The notes under the pieces are model-generated. The model saw only the letters and a program-made list of their open reading frames with translations. It had not been told where the DNA came from and ran no database searches. DNA of 53,949 bases, taken from the NCBI GenBank assembly GCA_938036345.1, contig CALHPJ010000017.1, positions 1-53,949 of the forward strand. The letters run 5' to 3'. Source of the stretch: an uncultured Thermofilaceae archaeon. GTDB lineage: Archaea > Thermoproteota > Thermoprotei > Thermofilales > Thermofilaceae. The position numbers and the translations under genes were made by a program. Below, one piece after another: positions 6,076-13,123 of this stretch; the first letter of the stretch is position 1, and each line of letters begins with the position of its first letter.

Positions 6076-8449
6076 AGGCTTTAGAGCGTTTAAAGATCAC
6101 CTGAGCATAGATGTTGACGATAATCTCACGATCATCTACGGGCCACCAGGTTCAGGAAAAACTAGTGTTCTGAGAAGTATAGAGTTTGCATTGTTTGGGA
6201 CAACAAGGGAAGTCGTATCCAGAAGTCTGCGCAGAGAGGACCTTATCAATGATTTTTGTGATAGAGCGCGCGTCTCATTGACGTTGTTAGACGAAGTTTC
6301 TGGCGAAATTCGAGTGGAACGAGCTATTGATCGGAATGGGGATAGCAAGCTGAGGGTCATTCGAGGAGCTAGCGAGTTCCTCGATGAACGAGCGGAGGAA
6401 TATCTTCAATCGAAGCTCGGATGCACGCTGGAGGAGTTCACCATTTATGTATCTTTAGGGCATGCGGAACTCTATTCGCTAGTGTACTCACCCCCGACAA
6501 CCAGGGACCGGCTGATAGATAAGTTACTGGGACTTAACGAGGTCAAACGTTTCTACAGTGAACTTGGAGGAAGAAGGAGGGATGTCAAAATTTACATTGA
6601 AGCTTTAAAAGGAGAAAGTAAACGATTCGGAGATGAAAAAGTCTTTGAAGAAATCAAGTTATATGAGAATGAGCTATTAGCTTTATTGAAAAAGAAAGAT
6701 GAAATCCAAAAGGAGTTAAAGAAGCTTGAAATAGAGAAAAAGATTTTAGAAGAGAAGAAATCTTATTTCAATGAATTACTTAATAAACTGAAAAATTTAC
6801 TAGAAGAAAAAGAGAAATACGAAAGGATTTTAAGAAGCATCGGCGGCTCCAAGGTTGCTAAATACCCGCGTGTTGATAAAGAGTACTTGCTAGCTTACGC
6901 TGAGGATGTTAAGCGTAGACTTGCAGATTTGCTAGAGGAATTATATATGAAGTCCGATGCCGATGCAATCCGCTCGGAGTTGGAAGCCCACAACACTGAT
7001 AGCTTGCTAGCCTTAGCTAAAAGTTATTTGAAAAAAGCTGGGGAATATATACTTAAACTGGAGTACGATGTTCGTGATGCGTACAGGGATGTCGAGGATC
7101 TAGAGGAGGAGATAAGGTCGCTTGAGGATGAATTATCCGAAAATGAATTGAAAATAAAATCTTTGCAAGATGGTAAGGTAGAATATGAAAGAATAATTAA
7201 AAAATTCGGAAATAGAGAAGAAATTTCCAAAAAGATTGCCCAAATGGAGGTTCAACTAAAAACCGCACACGCGGAGAAAGATAAGTGTTTATGCGTGAAG
7301 GTCCTTCAAGAGGGCATTTTAAGCTCGCTGAAGAGCCAGGGGACCGCGCGGTGCCCCGTATGCGGTGCTCTGCTAAATAGCGCCACAAACCTACCGAAGG
7401 TGGAATCTCCCGAAAGTTTGAAAAGAAAAATCGATGAAATTGAAAGAGAGCTAAAAGAATTGAGGAATGCTAGCGAGAAGATGAGCCGCCTTGAACCGGA
7501 TTTACGCATATTACTCGAGTATGAAGAAAAAGGTAGGGAACTTAGGGAGTTTATGGATTCTAAGCTTGAGGAGCTGGAAGAGGCTAGATCCAGGGCAAAT
7601 GAGCTCAGGTTGAAGCTGGAAAGCACTAAAAGTAAGTTCAATAATTTACAGTTAATGATAGAAAAGTTAGAAAATTTGGCTAATATATACGAGATTAATG
7701 AAATAGAAGATAAATTAAATAAAATAAATAATGAATTAATTAAAAATGGATATGATGAAACTTATTATAAAAAATTATTAGAAGAAATAGAGAATATTAA
7801 CAATAGAATATATGAATTGAAAGGAAGGTTAGATGAATTAAACATAAATGAAAATAAATTATTACATAAGATTGAAATATTAAAGTTAAATGCTAGTAAC
7901 ATAGTTAAACTTCAAGAAAAACTTAAAAAAGCTGAGCGATTGCACAATTCGCTAGAAGAGATTCGTGCCGCAATAAAACAAGCCCATGTGGATCTTAGGC
8001 AAAAGCTCGTTAGCAAGCTAACGGAAAATGTAAATTTAATATTCAACTCATTGAACGTCTCTAAAGAATACCTTGATGTAAGAGTCGAAGTGGAAACTGA
8101 AGCCGGCGGGCGCGGACACTACATTTTCTACATCCGCAGGGCAGCTGACGGCAATTACATTCCGGTAGCCACACGGCTCAGCGATGGCCAGAAAGCACTC
8201 TTAACCCTGTCGCTGTTATTGGCTCTCAGCAAGCTAAGAACGCACAAGTGTCCATTCCTGCTCTTAGACGACCCGATACCCCACGTCGACGATTCAGTAA
8301 AAGCAGCTATCGTTAAAGAATTGCGCGAAAGGGGGGCTTATAAGCAGGTCATACTTTCTACCCAGAGCAGGAAACTGGCAGATGAGTTAGAAGGTTTGGC
8401 TAAAGTATACGATTTGACTGCTTATACCAAGGCTTATCGAGGTTCCTAA
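6050..8449 (+). CDS. rkd-4: Rad50/SMC-like coiled-coil ATPase, arcadin-4
   Basis: 799 residues from the GTG at 6050, chosen because GAGGTGG (6037-6043) is well spaced; a TTG at 6044 is an alternative. ABC-type head motifs are split by a long coiled coil: Walker A GPPGSGKTS (31-39); coiled coil about 170-660, broken near residue 434 by one CPVCG zinc-hook motif; signature LSDGQKALLTLS (about 706-717); Walker B FLLLDDP (about 735-741). This is Rad50 architecture, a dimer bridged by zinc. No Mre11 nuclease gene is adjacent; the neighbours are crenactin genes, matching the SMC-like arcadin-4 described for Thermoproteales. Bases about 7630-7930 are far more A/T-rich than the rest, encoding an Asn/Ile/Lys/Glu-rich coiled-coil stretch. 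Confidence 0.85.
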   Translation: MLIKRVEIEGFRAFKDHLSIDVDDNLTIIYGPPGSGKTSVLRSIEFALFGTTREVVSRSLRREDLINDFCDRARVSLTLLDEVSGEIRVERAIDRNGDSKLRVIRGASEFLDERAEEYLQSKLGCTLEEFTIYVSLGHAELYSLVYSPPTTRDRLIDKLLGLNEVKRFYSELGGRRRDVKIYIEALKGESKRFGDEKVFEEIKLYENELLALLKKKDEIQKELKKLEIEKKILEEKKSYFNELLNKLKNLLEEKEKYERILRSIGGSKVAKYPRVDKEYLLAYAEDVKRRLADLLEELYMKSDADAIRSELEAHNTDSLLALAKSYLKKAGEYILKLEYDVRDAYRDVEDLEEEIRSLEDELSENELKIKSLQDGKVEYERIIKKFGNREEISKKIAQMEVQLKTAHAEKDKCLCVKVLQEGILSSLKSQGTARCPVCGALLNSATNLPKVESPESLKRKIDEIERELKELRNASEKMSRLEPDLRILLEYEEKGRELREFMDSKLEELEEARSRANELRLKLESTKSKFNNLQLMIEKLENLANIYEINEIEDKLNKINNELIKNGYDETYYKKLLEEIENINNRIYELKGRLDELNINENKLLHKIEILKLNASNIVKLQEKLKKAERLHNSLEEIRAAIKQAHVDLRQKLVSKLTENVNLIFNSLNVSKEYLDVRVEVETEAGGRGHYIFYIRRAADGNYIPVATRLSDGQKALLTLSLLLALSKLRTHKCPFLLLDDPIPHVDDSVKAAIVKELRERGAYKQVILSTQSRKLADELEGLAKVYDLTAYTKAYRGS

Positions 8450-8497
8450 GGCAAATTTAATTAAACCAATTGTAGCGTACCCCCTAGGTGCCCAAAC

Positions 8498-8674
8498 ATG
8501 GTGAAAACTTACGTATGTAGTTTCTGCGGCGCTATAATTCAGCCTGGGACAGGCATGTGGTACGTTAGAAATGATGGATCGATCATTAGGTTCTGCTCAA
8601 GCAAGTGCTATAAAAATTCGGTAAAGCTTGGGCGTAGTCCGGCTAAGCTTAAGTGGACATCGTTCCACAAGTAA
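8498..8674 (+). CDS. rpl24e: 50S ribosomal protein L24e
   Basis: A short gene of 58 residues. It has the four-cysteine zinc site of L24e (CSFCG at 7-11, CSSKC at 33-37) and the family sequence [21 protein letters not shown], here ending [10 protein letters not shown]24e sits on the large subunit near the subunit interface. The ATG at 8498 has AGGTG about 8 nt upstream, and a TTTAATTAAA box lies at 8455-8464. In many archaea L24e follows L7Ae and S28e; here it is on its own, 3 kb away from them, right after the arcadin operon. Confidence 0.95.
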   Translation: MVKTYVCSFCGAIIQPGTGMWYVRNDGSIIRFCSSKCYKNSVKLGRSPAKLKWTSFHK

Positions 8675-8748
8675 CGAGTGTTTGATAAAGCAGCCTGCGG
8701 TCTGAGCTACCGAAAACTATAATACCCCTTTAGGCATCTCCGACGGTA

Positions 8749-8824
8749 GCCCCGGTCGTATAGTCTGGTCTAGTATGCCGGCCTGTCGAGCCGGAGAACC
8801 CGGGTTCGAATCCCGGCCGGGGCG
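8749..8824 (+). tRNA. tRNA-Asp(GUC)
   Basis: 76 nt, no intron, no encoded CCA. The acceptor stem GCCCCGG pairs with CCGGGGC, with G as discriminator. The D arm is followed by the anticodon stem CCGGC/GCCGG around loop CTGTCGA (anticodon GTC), and a perfect T arm (CCGGG TTCGAAT CCCGG) closes it. A TATA-like AACTATAATAC lies about 30 nt upstream. Confidence 0.97.
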
Positions 8825-8904
8825 TAGTCCATACCTAACAGGTTAATTTGGACAAGTAGCTTAGAATTAACGGTTAGTGTTGGTGAAGAGCTCTGATCCT
8901 CTAG

Positions 8905-9897
8905 CTACATTAGCGCCGCGGGGTAGGCACTATCCTCTATATCTAGCGTAATTTTAGTCAATTCCTCTCTCAACGATGCGCCGTATTCCTCCATTAAGAT
9001 CATTATAGCGGCTTTAGGAGGTATTACGCCCTTTTCGGTGATAATCGCATCGATATACTCGGGAGGTGTGATGTCAAAGGCCGGATTTCGGACACGGAGG
9101 CTTTCGAAAACCTCTCTAGGTAGGACTTCCTCCGGAGGCCTTTCCTCTATGAATACGAGTTCCCCGAGCACAGTAGCTGGACTAAATTTGTATGTTTCTG
9201 CTGCAACGTAGAATCTTACTCTAGCTTCGTGCGCGGCTAGGGCTATGAGTGATGTACCAACCTTATTCACCACAGCCCCGTTTGCTGTTACCGTATCCGC
9301 CCCGACAACCACCTTATCCACTTCTCTCATGAAGAACCTGACTGCGGAGTCCGGTATTAGCGTAACCGGAACACCGGCATTTTTCAAGTCCTGGTAACTT
9401 ATGAGTCCCTGGAACTTGGGTCGCGTTTCCGTTGCATAAACCCTCAGTTTCATACCCCTTTTATGCGCTGTTTTTATCACGGATAGCGCTGCTGAGCTGT
9501 TGCAATGAGTTAGCACTGTGTCGCCCTCTTCCAAGAGGTTTGATCCCAATTCGCCAATGCGCCGCTCAGCATTAATTGAAGAATCTATAAACTCCTCTGC
9601 AGCTTTAATTGCTCTCTCTACCATTTGGTCAAAGCTTCCCTCTCTTTCAATCCTTGATAGAACGAAGCGTAAAGAGTTATGGAGAGAGACCGCCGTGGGC
9701 CTCGTTGAGCCAAGGATTTCGGCCACGCTTTTCATGTACTTGATGAAATCCTTCGCGTCCCTACATCCCCCGTATCGCTGGGCAGCCAATTTAAGCGCGT
9801 AGGCAGCGGCTCTCGCAATCCTACCGGCTCCACGCACACGCATAGTTCTTATATCTTCAGCGATTTTTAGAACTTCACCGGGGATCTCCACCAGCAC
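8905..9897 (-). CDS. eIF2B alpha/beta/delta family protein, likely ribose-1,5-bisphosphate isomerase
   Basis: 330 residues, GTG start at 9897, directly abutting the stop of the upstream paralogue. The family signatures are present: HCNSSAALSVI, VYATETRPKFQG, IPDSAVRFFM, VVGADTVTANGAVVNKVGTSLIALAAHEARVRFYVAAETYKF and FDITPPEYIDAIITEKGVI. Archaeal members include ribose-1,5-bisphosphate isomerase, which feeds AMP-derived ribose into a Rubisco-dependent salvage route, as well as proteins once called aIF2B. Length and catalytic-type Cys (HCNS) and Asp (GAD) fit an isomerase. No Rubisco or AMP phosphorylase is in the window, so the substrate stays open. A 72-nt block is identical to its tandem partner. 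Confidence 0.85.
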   Translation of the reverse strand: MLVEIPGEVLKIAEDIRTMRVRGAGRIARAAAYALKLAAQRYGGCRDAKDFIKYMKSVAEILGSTRPTAVSLHNSLRFVLSRIEREGSFDQMVERAIKAAEEFIDSSINAERRIGELGSNLLEEGDTVLTHCNSSAALSVIKTAHKRGMKLRVYATETRPKFQGLISYQDLKNAGVPVTLIPDSAVRFFMREVDKVVVGADTVTANGAVVNKVGTSLIALAAHEARVRFYVAAETYKFSPATVLGELVFIEERPPEEVLPREVFESLRVRNPAFDITPPEYIDAIITEKGVIPPKAAIMILMEEYGASLREELTKITLDIEDSAYPAALM

Positions 9898-10875
9898 TCA
9901 CCTGAATAACTTCCGAAGAATCGATAGAGGGTCTATAGAGGCCGGAGGCCAACCATAAAGTTCTTTGACAAGAAGTATAACTGCCTCCGGCGCTACAACT
10001 CCCCTATCCGTTACAATAGTGTCTATGTGGCGCGGCGGGGTTACATCAAAGAGGGGTGCTGCTACGTTAATGTCACCGTACTTTTCGAGTCCCGGTAGTA
10101 AGCTGGTATCTCTAAGCACTGGCAGCTTAACCAGTTCGCCAAACACTGTTTCCGGGCTAAACTTATCTGTAGTCGCTAAGACAAACGTTCTTACTCTAGC
10201 TTCGTGCGCGGCTAGGGCTATGAGTGATGTACCAACCTTATTCACCACAGCCCCGTTTGCCGCTATCGCCTCAGCCCCGACAACCACAATGTCCACATCC
10301 TTCATAAAGAACCTAACAGCCGAGTCGACGATCAGCTCTACTGGGAAATTCATCCTACCCAGCTCCTTGGCTAAAGCCACACCTTCGCCGCCAGGTCTGG
10401 ATTCCGTGACATACACGTAGACGCTTTTCCCCTCCTCTCTCAACCTGGAAAACAGGGCTTTAACTGTCCTGCTGTAAGAGCATGTCAGCAATCTATCCCC
10501 ATCCTTTATCCTTCTAGCGCCGAGTGTTGCAACGGTATTGGTTTTCGAGGATATTTCCTTGGTTAAAGATGATACTCTTGCGTCCAGCTCGTCTATCCAA
10601 TCTTTTAGCGAAGTGCTGTTTCCAATGGAATTTTCTAATCCAAGAAGCAGACTTGACACAACATTCAATGTCATGACTGAAGTAGGCCTTATGCTGAAAA
10701 GTCCCCTAAGAAATTCTTCAGAATCTTTGAGGGCTTCACTGAGACCGCTCGCTTCGCGAAAAATCTGTAAAAGTGTATCGAGCGCTGTAAAAGTTACTTC
10801 CGTTGAGCTGTATACGTTGAATCTCTCAATCAGGTTTAAAACTTCCTGCCAGTTTTTCATTAGGAGAAGAGACAC
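9898..10875 (-). CDS. eIF2B alpha/beta/delta family protein, diverged paralogue
   Basis: 325 residues, GTG start at 10875 with GGAG just upstream (an in-frame ATG at 10860 is possible). It has the same fold as its tandem neighbour: VYVTESRPGGEG, LIVDSAVRFFMKDVD, GAEAIAANGAVVNKVGTSLIALAAHEARVRTF and FDVTPPRHIDTIVTDRGVV. Two positions differ from catalytic members: HCNS reads TCSYS and the Asp of GAD reads GAE. It may therefore act as a regulatory partner or on another substrate; this is inference. It is co-transcribed with the downstream paralogue (no gap) and divergent from nothing close. Confidence 0.82.
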   Translation of the reverse strand: MSLLLMKNWQEVLNLIERFNVYSSTEVTFTALDTLLQIFREASGLSEALKDSEEFLRGLFSIRPTSVMTLNVVSSLLLGLENSIGNSTSLKDWIDELDARVSSLTKEISSKTNTVATLGARRIKDGDRLLTCSYSRTVKALFSRLREEGKSVYVYVTESRPGGEGVALAKELGRMNFPVELIVDSAVRFFMKDVDIVVVGAEAIAANGAVVNKVGTSLIALAAHEARVRTFVLATTDKFSPETVFGELVKLPVLRDTSLLPGLEKYGDINVAAPLFDVTPPRHIDTIVTDRGVVAPEAVILLVKELYGWPPASIDPLSILRKLFR

Positions 10876-10909
10876 CGCTCCTTGAATTATAGGCTTTTCG
10901 CATGTAGAC

Positions 10910-11674
10910 TCAAGGTCTCCGAGCGAAGACTAGATAACCGGTATGCCCTATCATTCGCGTTTCAGGCCTACTTTCACCGAGTTTTACCTTGTACCTCCTT
11001 TCAAGTAGCTCCTCGGATTCGATCATTAGGTAACCCAGGCGTCTGGCTTCCTCTACCGTTTTTTCAACCTGGTTTAAAGTAGGGAGAAAGCAAGCAAGTA
11101 CACCACCACTTTTAAGCGATTCATAAGCATTGCTTAGCGCGTTCCAGGGGTCAGGTATATCCAGTATAACCGCATCCACTTCGCGTTCGTCAATACCCTT
11201 CCTTACGTCCTTCTCTTTCAGTACTACGCAGTCCCCCAGACCTAGCAGCTCAAGGTTCCTCTTCGCCATCTCGAAGAACTCCCGCCGAATTTCGTAGCTG
11301 TAAACAATGCCGGTGGGGCATACAAAATGGGCTAAGATGGCCGTCAAATAACCAGACCCGGTGCCAGCTTCAACAACTACGGAGCCGGGACCTATATTAG
11401 CCTTAAGTGCTATTAAAGCCGCGTCCTTAGGATATATTACCTGTGTACACCTTCTGAAAAGCCTATACACAGTATCCACAAGAGTTGGCCTTAGAATTCT
11501 CAGTTTGATACCAATGTGGGTCACCACGAATTCTCCGTAATTCTTTCCGAGTATATCGTCAGCTTTAACCATGCCTTCGTTAAAACTGTAGGTAGCGCCG
11601 CGGGAAATTTTCACTATGTACTGCCTGTTTTCATTCAAGTACAGTATTACTACATCCCCCTCCTTAATAGGCAC
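10910..11674 (-). CDS. trmI: tRNA (adenine-N1)-methyltransferase TrmI
   Basis: 254 residues. This enzyme makes m1A at positions 57/58 of the tRNA T loop, a stabilising modification in hyperthermophiles, and acts as a tetramer. The N-terminal small beta-domain (1-60) carries EGDVVILYLNENRQYIV. The Rossmann methyltransferase domain has the SAM motif VVVEAGTGSGYLTA (about 96-109), an acidic ribose-binding YEIRREF, and the catalytic-loop DIPDPW. The GTG start at 11674 has a TTTTAAATA box about 23 nt upstream and no SD, so it is probably leaderless. It is divergent from rpl7ae. Confidence 0.92.
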   Translation of the reverse strand: MPIKEGDVVILYLNENRQYIVKISRGATYSFNEGMVKADDILGKNYGEFVVTHIGIKLRILRPTLVDTVYRLFRRCTQVIYPKDAALIALKANIGPGSVVVEAGTGSGYLTAILAHFVCPTGIVYSYEIRREFFEMAKRNLELLGLGDCVVLKEKDVRKGIDEREVDAVILDIPDPWNALSNAYESLKSGGVLACFLPTLNQVEKTVEEARRLGYLMIESEELLERRYKVKLGESRPETRMIGHTGYLVFARRP

Positions 11675-11782
11675 ATGTTACCGTTTTAAATAGAGTTTTA
11701 AGTTCCACGCTCCGCGCTAGATTGTGTTCATAGCAAAATATTTAAACGGTACGGGATTTGTTCGGCGGACGAGCGATGAGAG

Positions 11783-12178
11783 GTGAGCTATGTGTCAGGT
11801 GAGAAGCCGTTCTACGTGAAGTTTACAGTTCCGCCCGAACTTGCCGAAAAAGCCTATGAAGCCATCAGTAGGGCTAGGGAATCGGGAAGCATACGGAAAG
11901 GGACAAATGAAGTCACAAAGGCGGTTGAAAGAGGTTTAGCTAAACTGGTATTGATTGCTGAGGACGTAGATCCTCCGGAGATAGTGGCCCATCTACCTCT
12001 CCTGTGCGAAGAAAAGGGGATACCCTACGTGTACGTCCCCTCAAAGGCTAGGCTCGGAAAGTCATGCGGATTACAAGTAGCAGCAGCGTCTGCATGCATT
12101 ATAGATCCCGGAGAGGCAACGCCACTTATGAACGAGGTAATAAAGCAGGTAAATGAAATTAAGGCAAAGGCAGAGTAG
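11783..12178 (+). CDS. rpl7ae: 50S ribosomal protein L7Ae, also C/D and H/ACA RNP core protein
   Basis: 131 residues. L7Ae binds kink-turns in 23S rRNA, in box C/D and H/ACA guide RNAs and in RNase P RNA. The family core is plain: [54 protein letters not shown], then [13 protein letters not shown]. The GTG at 11783 is given; a second GTG at 11792 lies 6 nt after GAGGTGA and may be the real start. A TATA-like ATATTTAAAC is at about 11737-11746. Its RNP partners fibrillarin and Nop5 are at 22.8-24.7 kb, and a candidate guide RNA with a kink-turn is at 30.6 kb. Confidence 0.96.
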   Translation: MSYVSGEKPFYVKFTVPPELAEKAYEAISRARESGSIRKGTNEVTKAVERGLAKLVLIAEDVDPPEIVAHLPLLCEEKGIPYVYVPSKARLGKSCGLQVAAASACIIDPGEATPLMNEVIKQVNEIKAKAE

Positions 12179-12227
12179 AACGGCACCATAATATTTATTT
12201 AAAAGTTGATTTCTTTCTGCGTCGGTC

Positions 12228-12476
12228 ATGAGCAGCAGTAGGCAAAAATTAGATCAGCCGGCAGATAAGTGGAGCGACGCTATCCCAGCTGAGGTCATAC
12301 AGATAGTCGGGCGAACAGGTGTAACGGGAGAGGTGACGCAGGTTAGAGTTAGGGTACTTGAGGGAATGGATAAAGGAAGGGTGCTGACCCGCAACGTAAA
12401 GGGGCCTGTGAGGTTAGGGGATATAGTCCTGTTAAGAGAAACCGAGCGCGAAGCAAGGAAAATTACCGCTAAGTGA
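12228..12476 (+). CDS. rps28e: 30S ribosomal protein S28e
   Basis: 82 residues, an OB-fold small-subunit protein. Identifying stretches are [59 protein letters not shown]. The ATG at 12228 has no SD, and an ATTTATTTAAAA box lies about 30 nt upstream, fitting a leaderless start. It follows L7Ae by 49 nt, the usual archaeal gene order, but with its own promoter. Confidence 0.96.
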   Translation: MSSSRQKLDQPADKWSDAIPAEVIQIVGRTGVTGEVTQVRVRVLEGMDKGRVLTRNVKGPVRLGDIVLLRETEREARKITAK

Positions 12477-12568
12477 ATTAGAGCAGACATACGCTCAGAA
12501 TACTTTCGTATATCTATATCAGGGTTAGTGTTTAACATACTTTTCTGAGATGAGACATGTAAAAGGGT

Positions 12569-13123
12569 ATGGTAATTAAGGAGCTGCAGAGAACGCTGCT
12601 AACTCAAGACGTTCAGCTACCAGTCGCAGTCCTTAAAGACGTAAAAGTGACCATGCACGGCGGATCAGGCGAACTGGTTCTGAGAAAAGGCGCCAAACTC
12701 GAGTTACCTCTGAGCGATGCACTACCCCTGCTTAAAAAGAGCTTCATAGCCCTTGACAGCGAACGTTTGCACAGCCCCCAAGATATAAACAAGGTAAGGT
12801 GGCTCGAGAGCCGGGAGCTCGGGACGCTCCAAGCTTTAAATGGGGATTTTTACTTGAAAGCAAGGCTATCCATTATCGATATGGAGCAGAGAGGGGTCGA
12901 TGAAAGAAAAATCAACTTAGTTAAGGCCGCGCTGGTAGACATAATTAGGCTGAGGCTGCAGAAAATAATGAAGGCCGTCTCGGCAAGCCCGGAGCCGAGC
13001 AGGGATCTCTTGGAGAAATTGACCTGGGAGGAGCGGGCGCTTTACACCATGCTGTGCGGATTTGTAAGGGAGTGGTATAGGTTCATGGTGGAATTTATCG
13101 AAAAGGGTGATATAATTGGCTAA
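12569..13123 (+). CDS. gins23: GINS complex subunit Gins23
   Basis: 184 residues. GINS links the MCM helicase to other replication-fork proteins. The small beta-rich B domain is at the N-terminus (residues about 15-65: LPVAVLKDVKV, GELVLRKGAKLELPLSDAL) and the helical A domain follows (90-184), with a long helix ERKINLVKAALVDIIRLRLQKIM and C-terminal TWEERALYTML. B-then-A order is that of Psf2/Psf3, hence Gins23. It overlaps the MCM start by 8 nt, the same gins23-mcm pairing known from Sulfolobus. ATG at 12569. Confidence 0.88.
   Translation: MVIKELQRTLLTQDVQLPVAVLKDVKVTMHGGSGELVLRKGAKLELPLSDALPLLKKSFIALDSERLHSPQDINKVRWLESRELGTLQALNGDFYLKARLSIIDMEQRGVDERKINLVKAALVDIIRLRLQKIMKAVSASPEPSRDLLEKLTWEERALYTMLCGFVREWYRFMVEFIEKGDIIG

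Noticed and set aside
8650-8748. Attachment site or integrated element at tRNA-Asp
   Set aside because: No integrase gene and no repeat of the tRNA 3' end was found in the neighbourhood.
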